From Actinostola sp. cb2023 (taxonomy: Eukaryota; Cnidaria; Anthozoa; Actiniaria; Actinostolidae), in contig JAUJYZ010000447.1 of NCBI GenBank assembly GCA_033675265.1, positions 62,001 to 126,000 on the forward strand: a stretch of 64,000 nt of DNA. Reading direction: 5' to 3'. The stretch's first letter is position 1, and every line of letters starts with the position of its first letter. Positions 34,257 to 45,501 of this stretch are shown here, piece after piece. Made by a program: the position numbers and the translations under genes. The notes beneath the pieces were generated by a model. The model had not been told where the DNA came from, made no database searches, and saw only the letters and a list, made by a program, of their open reading frames with translations.

Positions 34257-34790
34257 TTATTGACTTATTAAGCGTTGTACGGATTCAATTTGCAAAATGT
34301 TGTTCTTAGTATGTGGATCCCAAACTGCAGAGGCATACTCTAGGTGTGGTCTAACAAGTGAGGTATACGCTATTGATTTAACATCTGAGGAGCATTTGCT
34401 TAGGTTGCGTCTGAGGAAATTTAATTGGTTTGTTGCTTTTGTAGTTATCACGTCAATGTGTATATTCCAGCTCAAGTTGCTTGATAAGTGCACACCTAAG
34501 TACGGATGGTCAGTCACTGGTTTCAACATTGACCCAGAGATATTGTAATTGTGCTCCACTGCAGATTCGTACGTAGGATATAACATTTAGATGAATTAAA
34601 TGACATTTGCCAGGTGTTCGACCATTTCACTAAGAGATCCAGATCATCCTGCAATGCATGTGCATCCTGTATTGAAGCAGCTGATCGAAAAAGTAGACAG
34701 TCGTCAGCGAATAATTAATTTAATATTAGAGGATGTTCCATTTAATTTCCGATATCGTTGACGTATAGTAGAAACGTTAACATCAAGGGG
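34257..34790 (-). pseudogene. LINE (CR1/L2/Jockey-like) reverse transcriptase fragment
   Basis: Reading the minus strand, 34790-34745 encodes an FLLYVNDIGN-like block. Then LFADDCLLF carries the catalytic F/YADD motif, followed by LVKWSNTWQMSFNSSKC. After a frame change near 34590 comes a 109-codon frame with YLGVHLSSNLSWNIHI, LGFLRR-type and LVRPHLEYASAVWDP motifs, typical of the region C-terminal to the RT palm in non-LTR retrotransposons. At least two frameshifts make it inactive. It ends at an AT-rich tandem array that may be its 3' tail. The clade is not certain. Confidence 0.8.
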
Positions 34791-34792
34791 GA

Positions 34793-34905
34793 TAAACAAT
34801 ATGATCTTATCAGTTTGGGGTTCCTGTGGTGAGTTCTGTTCGCTTCTATGACCATGTGAATTTGCCATTTTTAGGTTGAAATGTTAAAGGGTTTTTAGGT
34901 TAGTC
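34793..34905 (-). repeat. inverted repeat partner of 32641-32762
   Basis: Reverse complement of the 32.7-kb copy, placed just outside the LINE fragment. Confidence 0.75.
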
Positions 34906-35306
34906 TCAAAGTTTGTTACGAAAGCGGAAGTCGAATGTTTGCCTACCCACTTGATCAGGCCGGAGTAAAAGTATACAAGGGAAGGGGTACGCGGGTGATT
35001 TTCGCTCCACATTTTCGTTCCCAGGACTGCGCTGGTCGAAGCCTAACTGTCGGCACATCAGTACGAAAGCTGTTCTTTTGCATCCTTGGACCCAAAACAA
35101 GCATTTTCTTCAAAGTACAACCAAACAATTGAGCTGACATGATAGATTGAAGGTATTTTAGTAACTGGACGGATTTAGTGATGACTTTTCACAAGATTTG
35201 GTATATATTTTAGCAGATCGGCTACGCAGTCGAGAAACTCTTACGCTTCTCTCGTGCTCTCCCAAATTCCCGCGTGCTCAATAACTCGATGGACGCACAC
35301 TAAGCG
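34906..35306. other. non-coding, nothing recognised
   Basis: Short overlapping frames on both strands show no family motif. Confidence 0.3.
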
Positions 35307-35395
35307 CAGGGGCGGATCCAAGGGGGGGGGGGGGGGGCAGGGGGGGGGGGGGGGGGGCGGTGCCCCCCCTTTCAAAATCTCTAGATCCGCCCCTG
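35307..35395. mobile_element. 89-bp hAT-like mini-MITE, CAGGGGCGGATC ends
   Basis: Ends CAGGGGCGGATCCA and TAGATCCGCCCCTG are inverted, with exact AAGCG on both sides as a 5-bp target duplication. The interior is mostly two long G runs. Confidence 0.8.
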
Positions 35396-37560
35396 AAGCG
35401 TTGACTATTCCTTAAATAATATACTACATCATCCGGTTGACTAATTCCGACTCAGTGGGGGAGGGTGGGGAACAATGGTACACTTATTCGGGTTAGAATT
35501 TATTAAAACACGTGTTATTCGGTATTTTTATTCACTAGCTTTATCGGTTTGCCTGTGCTGAAACTAAAGGAGAAAGAAACCTCGAATGGCTTGATCTACT
35601 AAAACGAGAACTTGAAAATCGCCCAGAAAGTCGTCAAAGTATGGCTTCCACACGAGGTGAAATAGACAGTAGAACCAGTTTCATTTATATAGCTCTCTCT
35701 GAAGAAACGCGCGCAGAAAAATAAATCTTGGTCGAGGATTTATTTAATTTTAGCGCTCAAATAAAGACTTACAGATAACGTAGTGATTAATGTAGTACAA
35801 TAATACTGACAATGAATAGGTTGTGTTAAAACATATCCCTTGTTATTGCATAAACTAAGTAAACAGATAACTGACTGAATGGATTCTTGGATGGATGCAT
35901 TGTACGGCTGGTTCAACTGCCCGTCCTCGGTAGGAATCTTTGCGTTCGTTTCAACGCGATGGTCTTCCGTTTCGCTATCAAATCTCGTGTCATCTGGGAC
36001 TCATTAAAGACCACAAAATAGTCCAACATCTACATCCAACTTTTTCATGTAAAATACACTTGAGGCAAGCCATTGTGAAGTCACTAGAGCACGCGCGCAT
36101 ATCAATTCCACAGGGTGACCGCGAACAGCAACATCAATCCATGGAAATACTGCTGGACCTGAGACTACGTAGGGTCGATCATGCTGGAATAACTTACAGA
36201 GAACCGAGCAAGACTTGACCTGCAATGACATCCATGGCTGATGACCCCTTGAACCACACCCATAAAAAGGCTAAAACGTTATGAGTAATAAAAGTAATTT
36301 ATAAATAACACAATATCAAACAGCCGACTGGCGAATCAATTGAAAAAGGGAATTCAGTTTTGTCGTTCAAAATTAGTTGTCGCTCTATTTTCAACTACAC
36401 TTCAGTGATACTTTCACATAGAGGTCGGTCTGACGGTAGGGAATCTTTATTCCTTCTAATCATCCAAATGTTGCCAGCCATTTTCTATTCTCAAGAAATC
36501 CTGTGCGAAGCGCGAGAGTGAATAACCGCTCTAATGTACACGCAGACATCGAAGCTCTTCCTCTTCGAGGCGGCTCGTCTATATTCTTGCTTTTTCAAGG
36601 AGTAACTCTCTCAGTGCTAAAATGTTCAGAGAAGCCAAACGCTTCGTACAGAGTTGAGGAAATCACTGCAGTTGACTTTGAAGGCGTCAGTGATACAGAG
36701 TACTGACAATTTCATTGCACAAATCCTGATCAAGTTTGTCTTACATTGTGATTATAGACGGGCAAGAGTCTTTCGTTCATACGAATGTTCGTGAGCCCAA
36801 ATCTCGAGATCAACACCTGCGGTAAAAAGAACATTTCGTTCGGATCAGAATTATCATAAGTAACTAAGCCTTAGGGAATGATAGTAACACAATGAAAGGC
36901 ATACGTCTTTTTACAAGATCTGTAGACACAACAAGTTCATTAGGTTCTTTGTAATGTGACAATAAACACTCATTAGTTGCGCTCTCCCTCAGGACTTCAG
37001 GCATCGAATTTGCACAACAATGACCATTGTTCAGATAGACTAGCTAAACTTGTCGTACAAATCAGTAAGCGGGCTCAATAGCTTAGTAGGGACAGTTCTT
37101 GATGGCTTAGGATCCGACTGCTCCCTCCCTCTTTGAATGCTAAGTTGATTGATGTACTGCTCGATAGCGCGGATGGGGCCGAAATCTTCATCTTATACGT
37201 AACATACGGTGACTCAGCATTAATGTCTGGGTGTATGGTCGATTTTTGATGAATTTCCCGGCATGCTTTTCGCATTTCAAACTTGGGGTCGCGAGTTCGA
37301 GTCCCAGTCATGACACTTTTTTTTTCCTTTTCTTTTTCCCTTTTAAATCTAATAACATTCAGTTCTATAGATAATTTCCTATTGAAAGGCATTATTTAAG
37401 CTGGTAAAATAATAATAATAATTCATTTACATATTTCTATAACTGTTCGAGTAAGGTATATGCGTGTTGCCATGGTGACATACATACCATGTTTGTAGAA
37501 CACTTCCTCCAATGGGAAAAGCTTTAATGATGTGATACCAGTTCGTATCTACACGTAACA
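35396..37560. other. non-coding, one Pol III B-box-like motif
   Basis: Short frames (for example 35940-36218 plus and 36503-36706 plus) show no recognisable domain. At 37293-37305 there is a GAGTTCGAGTCCC B-box-like motif followed by a T run at 37317-37325, possibly a decayed tRNA-derived SINE. No convincing A box lies at the right distance. Confidence 0.3.
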
Positions 37561-37569
37561 AGCGGAAAT

Positions 37570-38090
37570 TATTGTTACTCGGACACTTCCGGAGGAAGTG
37601 GCCGAGTTATAAAATGCGCTTTCTTTTTTCTTTTTTTTCTTTTTTTTCTTCGTTGGCCACTCAGAATGCGAAGTATGTGATCGTATCGGTCAGGAATATC
37701 AGTTTCAGGATTTCGATTGGCTGAAAACGAGGTCGATGATATCCGAACGTTTAATGAAGTAATTATATGCTGAAACGGGTCAAATAGTTTCCGAGCGTAT
37801 ATCAAGCTAAATCCGAAGTATTGTTCTCTCAGGGTCATCGTTAATCAGAAGTGATAACTCATCGTTCCACGACTACCGACTAGAAGTGCTGTGCAGAAGA
37901 AGCTCGTGCTGTATCGAGAGAGAAGCAGTTGTGTTCAACAAATCAAATGAACTGAAAAGAAAATCAAATGAACTCCAAAACTATCATGATCTCGCTATGC
38001 CATGTTCTGCCAATGGTGTGTGTCGGTGAGCATGCAGAAATAGAGATCTGCGAATCGTCGACGTTTCGTCTGAAATACGTACTTGGCACG
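37570..38090. repeat. dispersed element copy, inverted relative to 17770-18140
   Basis: Starts with the ACTCGGACACTTCCGGAGG hairpin followed by TATAAAATGCGC, then continues with sequence matching 17770-18080 in reverse complement up to GCGAATCGTCGAC. Non-coding. Confidence 0.6.
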
Positions 38091-38093
38091 AAT

Positions 38094-39180
38094 ATAGTCA
38101 TACTCACGAGAGTATTCTTTGGCTGCATGTCTGTTGCTTTCCCAAAGGAATACCGATTTCAAATGCACATACGCTTATGCAAAGCTGTTCAGTTGTGTGT
38201 GACTTCAGTGGAGTGAAGATGAATATCCGAAGCTTGAAGCTTAATACGTCAAGCTTGCAACGCTAGAAATTACCGCTATTTGTTGTGGAAATGAAGAGCA
38301 GCAACCTCAAAGTTTCCTCAAGCCAGTTAGAACGGACGAAATTGAAAAACGAGAGAAATAATGGACACCAAAGAAAACTCAAGCACGATGTGGACATTAA
38401 TATATTGAAAGATTGGGCTAACTATATCGCAATAATCATAGATCGGAGAACATGGATGACTGATGAATATCCGTACATCTACACTTCTTGTAGAACATGG
38501 AGAAACTCGTTTGTGATTTCATTTTGAAGAGTAAGTGACTCGCTACGTTTCTTTAGTGTTTAGTATAGTTATGATCTGTACTCAGTTTCTGTGTCAGTAT
38601 TCATGTATACATCTAGCTGCTTAACGAATCCAAATAACTGTCGATTTATTGGATTATGATATAATATTTGAATAGTATATGAAGATTAAACTAAGATTGT
38701 ATTATAATATTTTTTGTACACGTTATTCATTTAGAGTGCAAATATTATATCCGTGAAATTTAAGCGCTGACATTTAGTACTAATTAACATTTTACTACTA
38801 AGTAGACAACAATAATAAAGCATTTGGTGCTATTTCGATTAGTACTATTTAGTTAGTTAACTATTTCACGGATATAATATTTGCACTCTAGTCAGGTATT
38901 CTCTAAGTTAGTCATTAGTATTCCCTATATAGAGAATACTAATAAGGCTTTGTAACAAAAGAAAACAAAAAGCTTTATTAGTATTCTCTATATAGAGAAT
39001 ACTAATGAGTCCATTGTTAAATCTATATTAGTTACTTTATGAGATATAGAGCGCACAAATGCTGGGCACTGATTGGTCGAGTGAGTATGACTATATTCTA
39101 AGTACGCGCCTCGTGGCCTTCTATCTGCTGCTCGGAGCTCTAAATCCCATAAAGCACTCGCGTTATTCTCTAACCGTTTT
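38094..39180 (+). repeat. ~1-kb tandem duplication, copy 1
   Basis: Begins ATAGTCATACTCACGAGAGT and continues to the same motif at 39181. It contains a foldback MITE (38735-38889) that copy 2 has partly lost, and a palindromic AGTATTCTCTATATAGAGAA block near 38905-39007. Confidence 0.8.
38735..38889. mobile_element. foldback MITE, GAGTGCAAATATTATATCC ends
   Basis: GAGTGCAAATATTATATCCG and its complement bound 155 bp. The copy in the second duplicate (about 39813-39960) has lost most of its right arm. Confidence 0.7.
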
Positions 39181-40162
39181 AGAATATAGTCATACTCACG
39201 AGAGTATTCTTTGGCTGCATGTCTGTTGCTTTCCCAAAGGAATACTGATTTCAAATGCACATACGCTTATGCAAAGCTGTTCAGTTGTGTGTGACTTCAG
39301 TGGAGTGAAGATGAATATCCGAAGCTTGAGGCTTTAAATACGAAGCTTGCAAAGCTAGAAATTGCCGATATTTGTTGTGGAAATGAAGACAGAAATCTCA
39401 AAGTTTCTTCAAAGCAGTTAGAACGGACGAAATTGAAAAACGAGAGAAATAATGCACACCAAAGAAAACTCAAGCACGATGTGGACATTTAATATATTGA
39501 AAGATTGGACTACCTATATCGCAATAATCATACGGAGAACTACATCTACACTTCTTGCAGAACATGGAGAAACTCGTTTGTGATTTCATTTTGAAGAGTA
39601 AGTGACTCGCTACGTTTCTTTAGTGTTTAGTATAGTTATGATCTGTATTTCTGTATCAGTATTCATGTATTAAATCTAGCTGCTTAACGAATCCAAATAA
39701 CTGTCGATTTATTGAATTATGATTATAATATTTGAGTAGTATTTGAAGATTAAACTAAGATTGTATTATAATATTTTTTGTATATAGTTTTTCTTAGTAC
39801 ACGTTATATATTAGAGTGCAAATATTATATCCGTGAAATAAGCGCTAACATTTAGTACTAATTAACATTTTACTAGTTTTACTACTGAGTAGACAACAAT
39901 GATAAAGCATTTGGTGCTATTTATTAGTACTATTTAGTTAGTTAACTATTTCATGGATATATTCTCTAAGTTAGTCATTAGTATTCCCTATATAGAGAAT
40001 ACTAATAAGGCTTTGTAACAAAAGAAAACAAAGAGCTTTATTAGTATTCTCTATAAGAGAATACTAATGAGTCCATTGTTAAAGCCCTATTAGTTACTTT
40101 ATGAGATATAGAGCGCACAAATGCTGGGCGCTGATTGGTCGAGTGAGTATGACTATATTCTA
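39181..40162 (+). repeat. ~1-kb tandem duplication, copy 2
   Basis: Same order of blocks as 38094-39180 with scattered indels. Ends with the GATTGGTCGAGTGAGTATGAC motif shared with 39072-39092. Confidence 0.8.
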
Positions 40163-40428
40163 ATTACTGATAAAGACCTCACCGCGTGACATTAAATTTC
40201 GCGTCGTTAATTTTCGCGGTAATTATTATTCGCGAGTCTTTATTTTCGCGATTTTTTTTCTAACGCGAAAATCGCGATCTTAAAGACGCGCGAAAATAAG
40301 TGATAACAAGACGCTCAATGAGCGTATACTCGGACATTTTGACAAGTAGATCTCTATCTTTGCTCACCAACACACACTATTGGTAGAACAAGCCACAGCC
40401 ATCTCAAAATTGACAGACGAAGAGAAGA
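40163..40428. other. repeat-derived, no gene
   Basis: A TTTTCGCG-rich inverted block spans about 40195-40290, followed by an ACAAGACGCTCAATGAGCGT end at about 40306. Confidence 0.4.
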
Positions 40429-40429
40429 G

Positions 40430-40578
40430 ACTATAGACCTTTTGCATAAAGCCACTAATCATATGCAGAGCAGATACACGCTTAGCCTCACTCTGACTCA
40501 ACGAAACAAAAGATCTATCCAACGATGTCATTGTTTTATTGAGTCAGAGTGAGGCTAAGCAAAAGGTCTATAGAGTCA
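40430..40578. mobile_element. short foldback MITE, CTATAGACCTTTTGC ends
   Basis: GACTATAGACCTTTTGC and GCAAAAGGTCTATAGAGTC are inverted, with a second inverted block GCTTAGCCTCACTCTGACTC inside. Confidence 0.65.
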
Positions 40579-41184
40579 TTCTTCCGTGACAATCTCCGAT
40601 ACTTGACCCTGTTCTTTGATCAAGGCACGTTATTGGTTAAAAAATGGTTAGGTATGTGCGGCGAGATGTTCAGACCTGGACCCTGTTTTTGGAATTTGTC
40701 ACTCGAAAACCTGGATTTACGAATTTCCCAAATAAAAAAACCTGGATTTACGAATTTTTATTGACGATCTGATACGATGCATTCGTCAGGATATTTTGCC
40801 AGACTAACACTCTAACAACTTTACGTCTGACTGACGCCATTATTATAGTTCATGCGGAGTTTTACTGAAACGCTAGGCTATAACCTGGATTAATGATTTT
40901 TATGCATTTATTTTACCTGGATTAGAGAATAAAATGGCCCAAAACCCGGACCCTGTACCGCCGCACATATATATCATGTAATTATTGGGAGTACCCCACC
41001 CCCCCCCCCCCCCCCCCCCGGGGGGTGAATCTCTTTTATAATCTTTAGCCAGACCATGCCACAACGGGACGAGTGTTTTGGTTAACTCAATCAGGTTGAA
41101 CGACGCCTTTTCCAACGTGATTGGTTGAATTCGAATGGAAAAAAATGCCAATAATCTTACAAAATAGTGGCCAACTCAAAGATA
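40579..41184. other. non-coding with a long C run
   Basis: An 'AACCTGGATTTACGAATTT' repeat near 40690-40760 and a run of about 20 C at 40999-41020. No gene. Confidence 0.35.
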
Positions 41185-41515
41185 TCGGCTAACGCATTAC
41201 TCGAGGAATGCCAAGGCTAAAGTATCACGTGACATATCCCTTTTTGACATTTTTGGGAATGATACTAGTTTTAAATATTACAAGTATTCAATAACTTTCC
41301 TAGGAGAAACGTGAACGTAAAAGTCGGCCTGAACTTGACGTATATATTACACTATCTTTGAAAGTTCATCACTGAATCTGGAAGTGCAACCTAAGTAAAA
41401 TGTAGACATCCATCTTCGTATACGTTACCACTTAGCTGTTAAACTAAACACACTGACACAAGGTCACTGAGATATGATTCGGGTATTCCCCTGTTTCCTA
41501 AATTAGCTGAGCAAG
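41185..41515 (+). repeat. dispersed direct repeat shared with 25165-25515
   Basis: See the 25-kb copy. Here it ends at AATTAGCTGAGCAAGACGTA, matching the 32.4-kb copy. Confidence 0.8.
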
Positions 41516-41741
41516 ACGTAATTTCGTGAAAATGTAATAAATAATAAATCTGCTGAAAAGCGTGGCATAACATGCCCCCCCCCCCCCCGGTTAGCTTGGT
41601 GCATCCCCCGGTGCACCGGAAGGAGCGATAGGTGAAAACTAAAAAATAGTGCAAGTAAATTATTTCTACATTTCACATGCATTTGTGGCTTCTTCATAAG
41701 TTTGCTTTCCAAGGCATATGTAATACGGCATTGCATATGTA

Positions 41742-42307
41742 TGGTGGCCCATCGTTATCATAGCAAAATAACAGTAACATTTGTAATATTCTACAGAAAA
41801 TGTAAATTTAAAAATGAAATTAGAAAATATATATTTAAAAAAAAGAAGAAGAAAAATTAGTAAAGTAAAAACAGGATGAAAATAAACTGATTTATAAAAA
41901 TAAACTGATTTTTAAAAATAAACTGATTTTTAAAAAGAAACTGATTTTTAAAAAGAAAAAGAAAGAAAATAAGGGGGAAAATAAGTAAAGAAAAACGAAA
42001 GAAAATCAACAGTGTTTTAAAAAGAAACAATTTTAAAATGAAAGAAAGAAAACAAAAAACAGAAAAAATTAAAAGAAAATTAAAAAAAAACATGAAAAAA
42101 CCCGAAAAAGCAACCAAAGAGCTAAATCAAAATGACATTGAAAATCATATCGCGACATTGTATTTTCAAATTAATTTTGATTTTGCTATGATAACGATGG
42201 GCCATCGATCAAAACCAAAAATCAAAATCAAATTTCAATGTTGTGTTGCGGCCCATCGTTCTCATAGCCCGCGATGTTTTCGGTCAGCACACTTCCATCC
42301 GAGAGTA
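41742..42307 (+). repeat. left terminal inverted repeat of the 12-kb transposon
   Basis: Matches 53241-53822 in reverse complement. Contains the 18-bp motif GCCCATCGTTATCATAGC at 41747-41764, its inverted copy at 42185-42202, and a one-mismatch direct copy at 42251-42268. An ~18-bp AAATAAACTGATTTTTAA tandem repeat lies at 41879-41960. An open frame crossing the TIR on the plus strand is non-coding in my view because the other TIR carries the same frame. Confidence 0.92.
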
Positions 42308-42366
42308 GGCTGTGCACTTCCACTGTACTGTACTGTCGTCTACTTTTATTTGGTAAATAATGAAAT

Positions 42367-42845
42367 ATGCCGCCAAAACGACAAGCTGTGTGGACCGATC
42401 TCAAAGCAAAGATGGTTGCAAAACGTACACGTAAAGACGACACTGGTCGAGTTAAAAAAGGTTCCGCACCACATGAAATCGTGGTTCAAAGATTGGCCTC
42501 GGAGCCAGACACCAAGCAGACTTATAAGCCAGTTCAACCAAGAGAATTTGTGAGGTTTGAATACGAAGATTTCTCACTTCTTAATCTGAAAAAAAAGCCT
42601 GTGCAAGTCATTTTAACCTCCCCGCAAGCACTTGCGATATTCTCGTGTCAAACAAAGGCCCATCATGCACTAACATAAGCCAGATTCCACACCGAAGAGA
42701 CAAGGTGAGAATTAAGTTTTAATTATATTATCATATGCTTATAAGCTTAAATTATATGTCAACAATCAATCAGTCAATGGATAATTTATTCTCAGTATCG
42801 AAAACTTTTAGCTAACAGCTTGTTGTGAAATTATGCACTAGTCAA

Positions 42846-42893
<48 letters not shown>

Positions 42894-44203
42894 TAGCCTA
42901 TTCAGCGTCAAAATCCCCACTATGCGGAACGTACCTACGGTCAAATGCCCAGAGGCTTATTTATTTCAAGCACGTTTTTTTTGGGGGGGGGGGGGGGGGG
43001 GGGGGGGGACTTAATGGAGGGAGTGGGCTTAATAAAAATTGTGCTTCAAAAAGGGGGGCTTATTGGAGAGGGAGAGAGGGCTTATTGGAAGGAGGGGGCT
43101 TAATAGAGGATTTAGGTAAGCTTATATTTGTATGGACACATAGTGACTGTATCCTAGCTGCTATATTAAACATGCAATTCGGAATCTAATGTTGTAGTTT
43201 TCTCTAGGTGTACCTGGTACGCTTTGTGGTGCACCAAGAGCACGATGATGAGGATGAAGACAATGAAAGCTCTACATGTAATCTGGCCTACCAAATATCA
43301 AGTAGTTCAAACAAATATCCTTCAAGGATTTGGTCCGTTCCATCAAGTTCAGAGACACCCTCATGGAAAAAACTATCTGCCTCTCATGAAACAAGCAAGT
43401 ATCCAACATCAGTGTCAATTGATGTACTGCTAAATTCTGGAAAACTTGTAAAACCCAAACCAAGAACTCAAGCAACACTGATTTTGGAAAAATTTGACAT
43501 AAGATTACAAGATTGGATAGGCAATGGAACAATAGAAGTGCTTGTAGAAGATCAGCCATTTTCTGAAGGGGGATTCAGAAAGGCCTTCAAATGCATTCCA
43601 ATCTCAAAAGATGATTCTAAAGGCTGGGTTATTAAGACCTACAATGACAAAGCCATTAATACCATTGAAAAAACATTGACAATGACAATTGAGAGTCACA
43701 CAAGAAAACAGGTGCAGTTACACGGTGTAGCACATGAACTGACAAAACGGTTTGCATCTAAAGTTCCATTTACATTTGGAAAGTCATTTACTTACAACCA
43801 TGTATTTTACACTACTTTCAAAGACGAAGCAGCAACAGTTGAGGAATATGTTCCTGGTGTCTTTGCAAAGTATGTCAACAATGATGGCAGCTGTATCCAA
43901 CCCCCAACTGAAAGTGATCCTGACACAGTAGACCTGTTTGATAAAGCCGAGTGTTTGGTTCACTTCAGTTATGAATCAACTAAGAAAGCAATGATGCTCC
44001 TTGACATACAGGGTTCAGAGTACCAGCTGTACGACCCTGAAATTTCCACATCAGAGTTGCTTTCAAATGACAATGAATTTTACTTCTGCTGTGGGAATTT
44101 AACAACTGTAAGTATCAAACGATTTGCAGCTACCCATGAATGCAATGGGTACTGTGAAATGTTGCATCTGAGTAAGCTTAATATTGAGAGCATATCATTG
44201 TAG
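42367..44203 (+). CDS. alpha-type protein kinase, two exons, frameshift in exon 1
   Basis: Exon 1 is 42367-42704 and exon 2 is 43208-44203, joined in phase 0. The donor is CAAG|GTGAGA and the acceptor TTTTCTCTAG. Exon 1 encodes a basic N-terminus and a domain with K-AC-SHF and C-DIL-GPSC-QIP motifs known from other alpha-kinase proteins. The second half is in a different frame from the ATG frame: an A8 run at 42589-42596 is off by one base. Exon 2 continues VYLVRF and then the alpha-kinase domain, with GGFRKAFK (nucleotide-binding region), EEYVPGVFAKYVNN, LVHFSY, LLDIQG and YDPEIST (the conserved D-P), and a C-terminal zinc site H-x-C-x3-C (HECNGYC). Catalytic and zinc residues are intact. 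Stop TAG abuts a small MITE at 44203-44341. AATAAA follows at 44268. Confidence 0.85.
42705..43207 (+). other. intron of the alpha-kinase gene
   Basis: GT-AG intron containing a run of about 47 C at 42847-42893 and a long G run at 42981-43008, which may be unstable or mis-sized in the assembly. Confidence 0.75.
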
Positions 44204-44341
44204 GGTGATTCCACAGTAATCCTCCGTTGTGGAGAAGACGAATCAGAAACATTTATTTAAGTGTACAAATAAATTTTCCTGAATGTCTTCTCTGCAACAA
44301 AATACAATCTTTAATTTCGCATAACTGTGGAATGACCCTGT
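44203..44341. mobile_element. small foldback MITE at the kinase stop codon
   Basis: AGGGTGATTCCACAGT and ACTGTGGAATGACCCT are inverted. The kinase stop codon TAG overlaps the left end, so the insertion may have set the present C-terminus and 3' UTR. Confidence 0.5.
44268..44273 (+). terminator. AATAAA polyadenylation signal of the alpha-kinase gene
   Basis: AATAAA 65 bp after the stop codon, inside the small MITE; the nearest good signal on this strand. Confidence 0.45.
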
Positions 44342-45286
44342 AATCTCATTTTGAAGATTCAATCTGGTCAACAAAGTTGTTGTACATTTGTGTTTAGATT
44401 TTTTAATATTTGTTATTTGGCTAATTCCTATAACTGGTGCATATTGTAAATATATGTGGCACAGCTTACATGCATATCTGGAATTTTGACAGAGACAATT
44501 TCCTCCAAAGTGGATCAGTGATGAGAGTATCAGTAATAGCTAGAATACTACATGTAGTTACTGTGGGAATGGCCATTGTTTGTTTTTCAGATATTAATTA
44601 AACTTTCAATATTTTCAAAATAATTTAACTTTCGGTCGGCTTTGGTGCCTTCATGTTTGTCAATTAACAAAGCATTATATTTATTTCTTATTTACTAAAA
44701 TTAATAACACTTTTCTTACATTGTAACTACAACATTTATAATTAATATTTGTCAAGTGTACCCCACCTTTTTGACTGCATAGTGTGGGATCCTACTGAAA
44801 TAAAGAATGACCATTCCTTTAACAATTCCATTAGTTAATAATATAACTGTTATTGTTGTGTTTATATAATGCAATCACTATATTCTTCTTGTGTGACTGT
44901 CTATTTACATATGATACTTGATAGTCTAGCCACAAGTCCCTACCTGTATACCTGTATTTTTATAAGAAAAATAAATTATCTGTAATGACTGTTCACTTAC
45001 TTTTTTCATGCACTCATTTTATGGAGGAAACTATCTACCACAGGAAACCCAATGCATGAGAAAGAAGATAAATATATATGTGTGAAAAATATTGAAAGAA
45101 AAAAAAATATAGTAGGGGCTTGTGGCAGGTCTACAAAATTTCATACATGTAGTCACTCCAATAATTATGGGTACATACACATGTATGTGGGTACATACAC
45201 ATGTATGTACCTGAAATATTTCAAGGTTCCCACAGTAGTTGTGAGATTACGTTGTTATTGAATAGTAGTTAAGTTTATTCAGGTAT
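44342..45286. other. AT-rich space between the two convergent genes
   Basis: No gene. TTTATT at 45274-45279 would be AATAAA for the minus-strand transposase, about 225 bp beyond its stop. A GGGTACATACACATGTATGT tandem pair lies at 45170-45210. Confidence 0.4.
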
Positions 45287-45408
45287 TAGTGGCCATCCCA
45301 GGGAGGCGACCCCCGGGCAACCCATATAGGATTGATAGGGGATTTGTTTCAGAAGCATTATTGTTTGCCCCAGCTCGGGAGTTTTTGCCCCTACACGATG
45401 GCCACTAT
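45287..45408. mobile_element. short MITE, TAGTGGCCATC ends
   Basis: TAGTGGCCATC and GATGGCCACTA bound 122 bp in the 3' region of the transposase gene. The interior has CCCCGGG and GTTTGCCC blocks. Confidence 0.55.
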
Positions 45409-45501
45409 TAGTAGTGATTACAGTTACTGTTGTAGTTAGGTTCACCTGCATATGATTTTAATAGAGAAAAACATACAAATGTACACTAATGTGCATGTAC
45501 A

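Noticed and set aside
37075..37392. 105-codon minus-strand frame
   Set aside because: Overlaps a B-box-like Pol III remnant; contains a GTRTRDPK-like peptide typical of translated tRNA-derived repeats.
42038..42553. 171-codon frame crossing the left TIR into the kinase exon
   Set aside because: The same frame appears in the right TIR (53184-53459), and it overlaps the kinase exon in another frame; it is an open stretch of TIR DNA.
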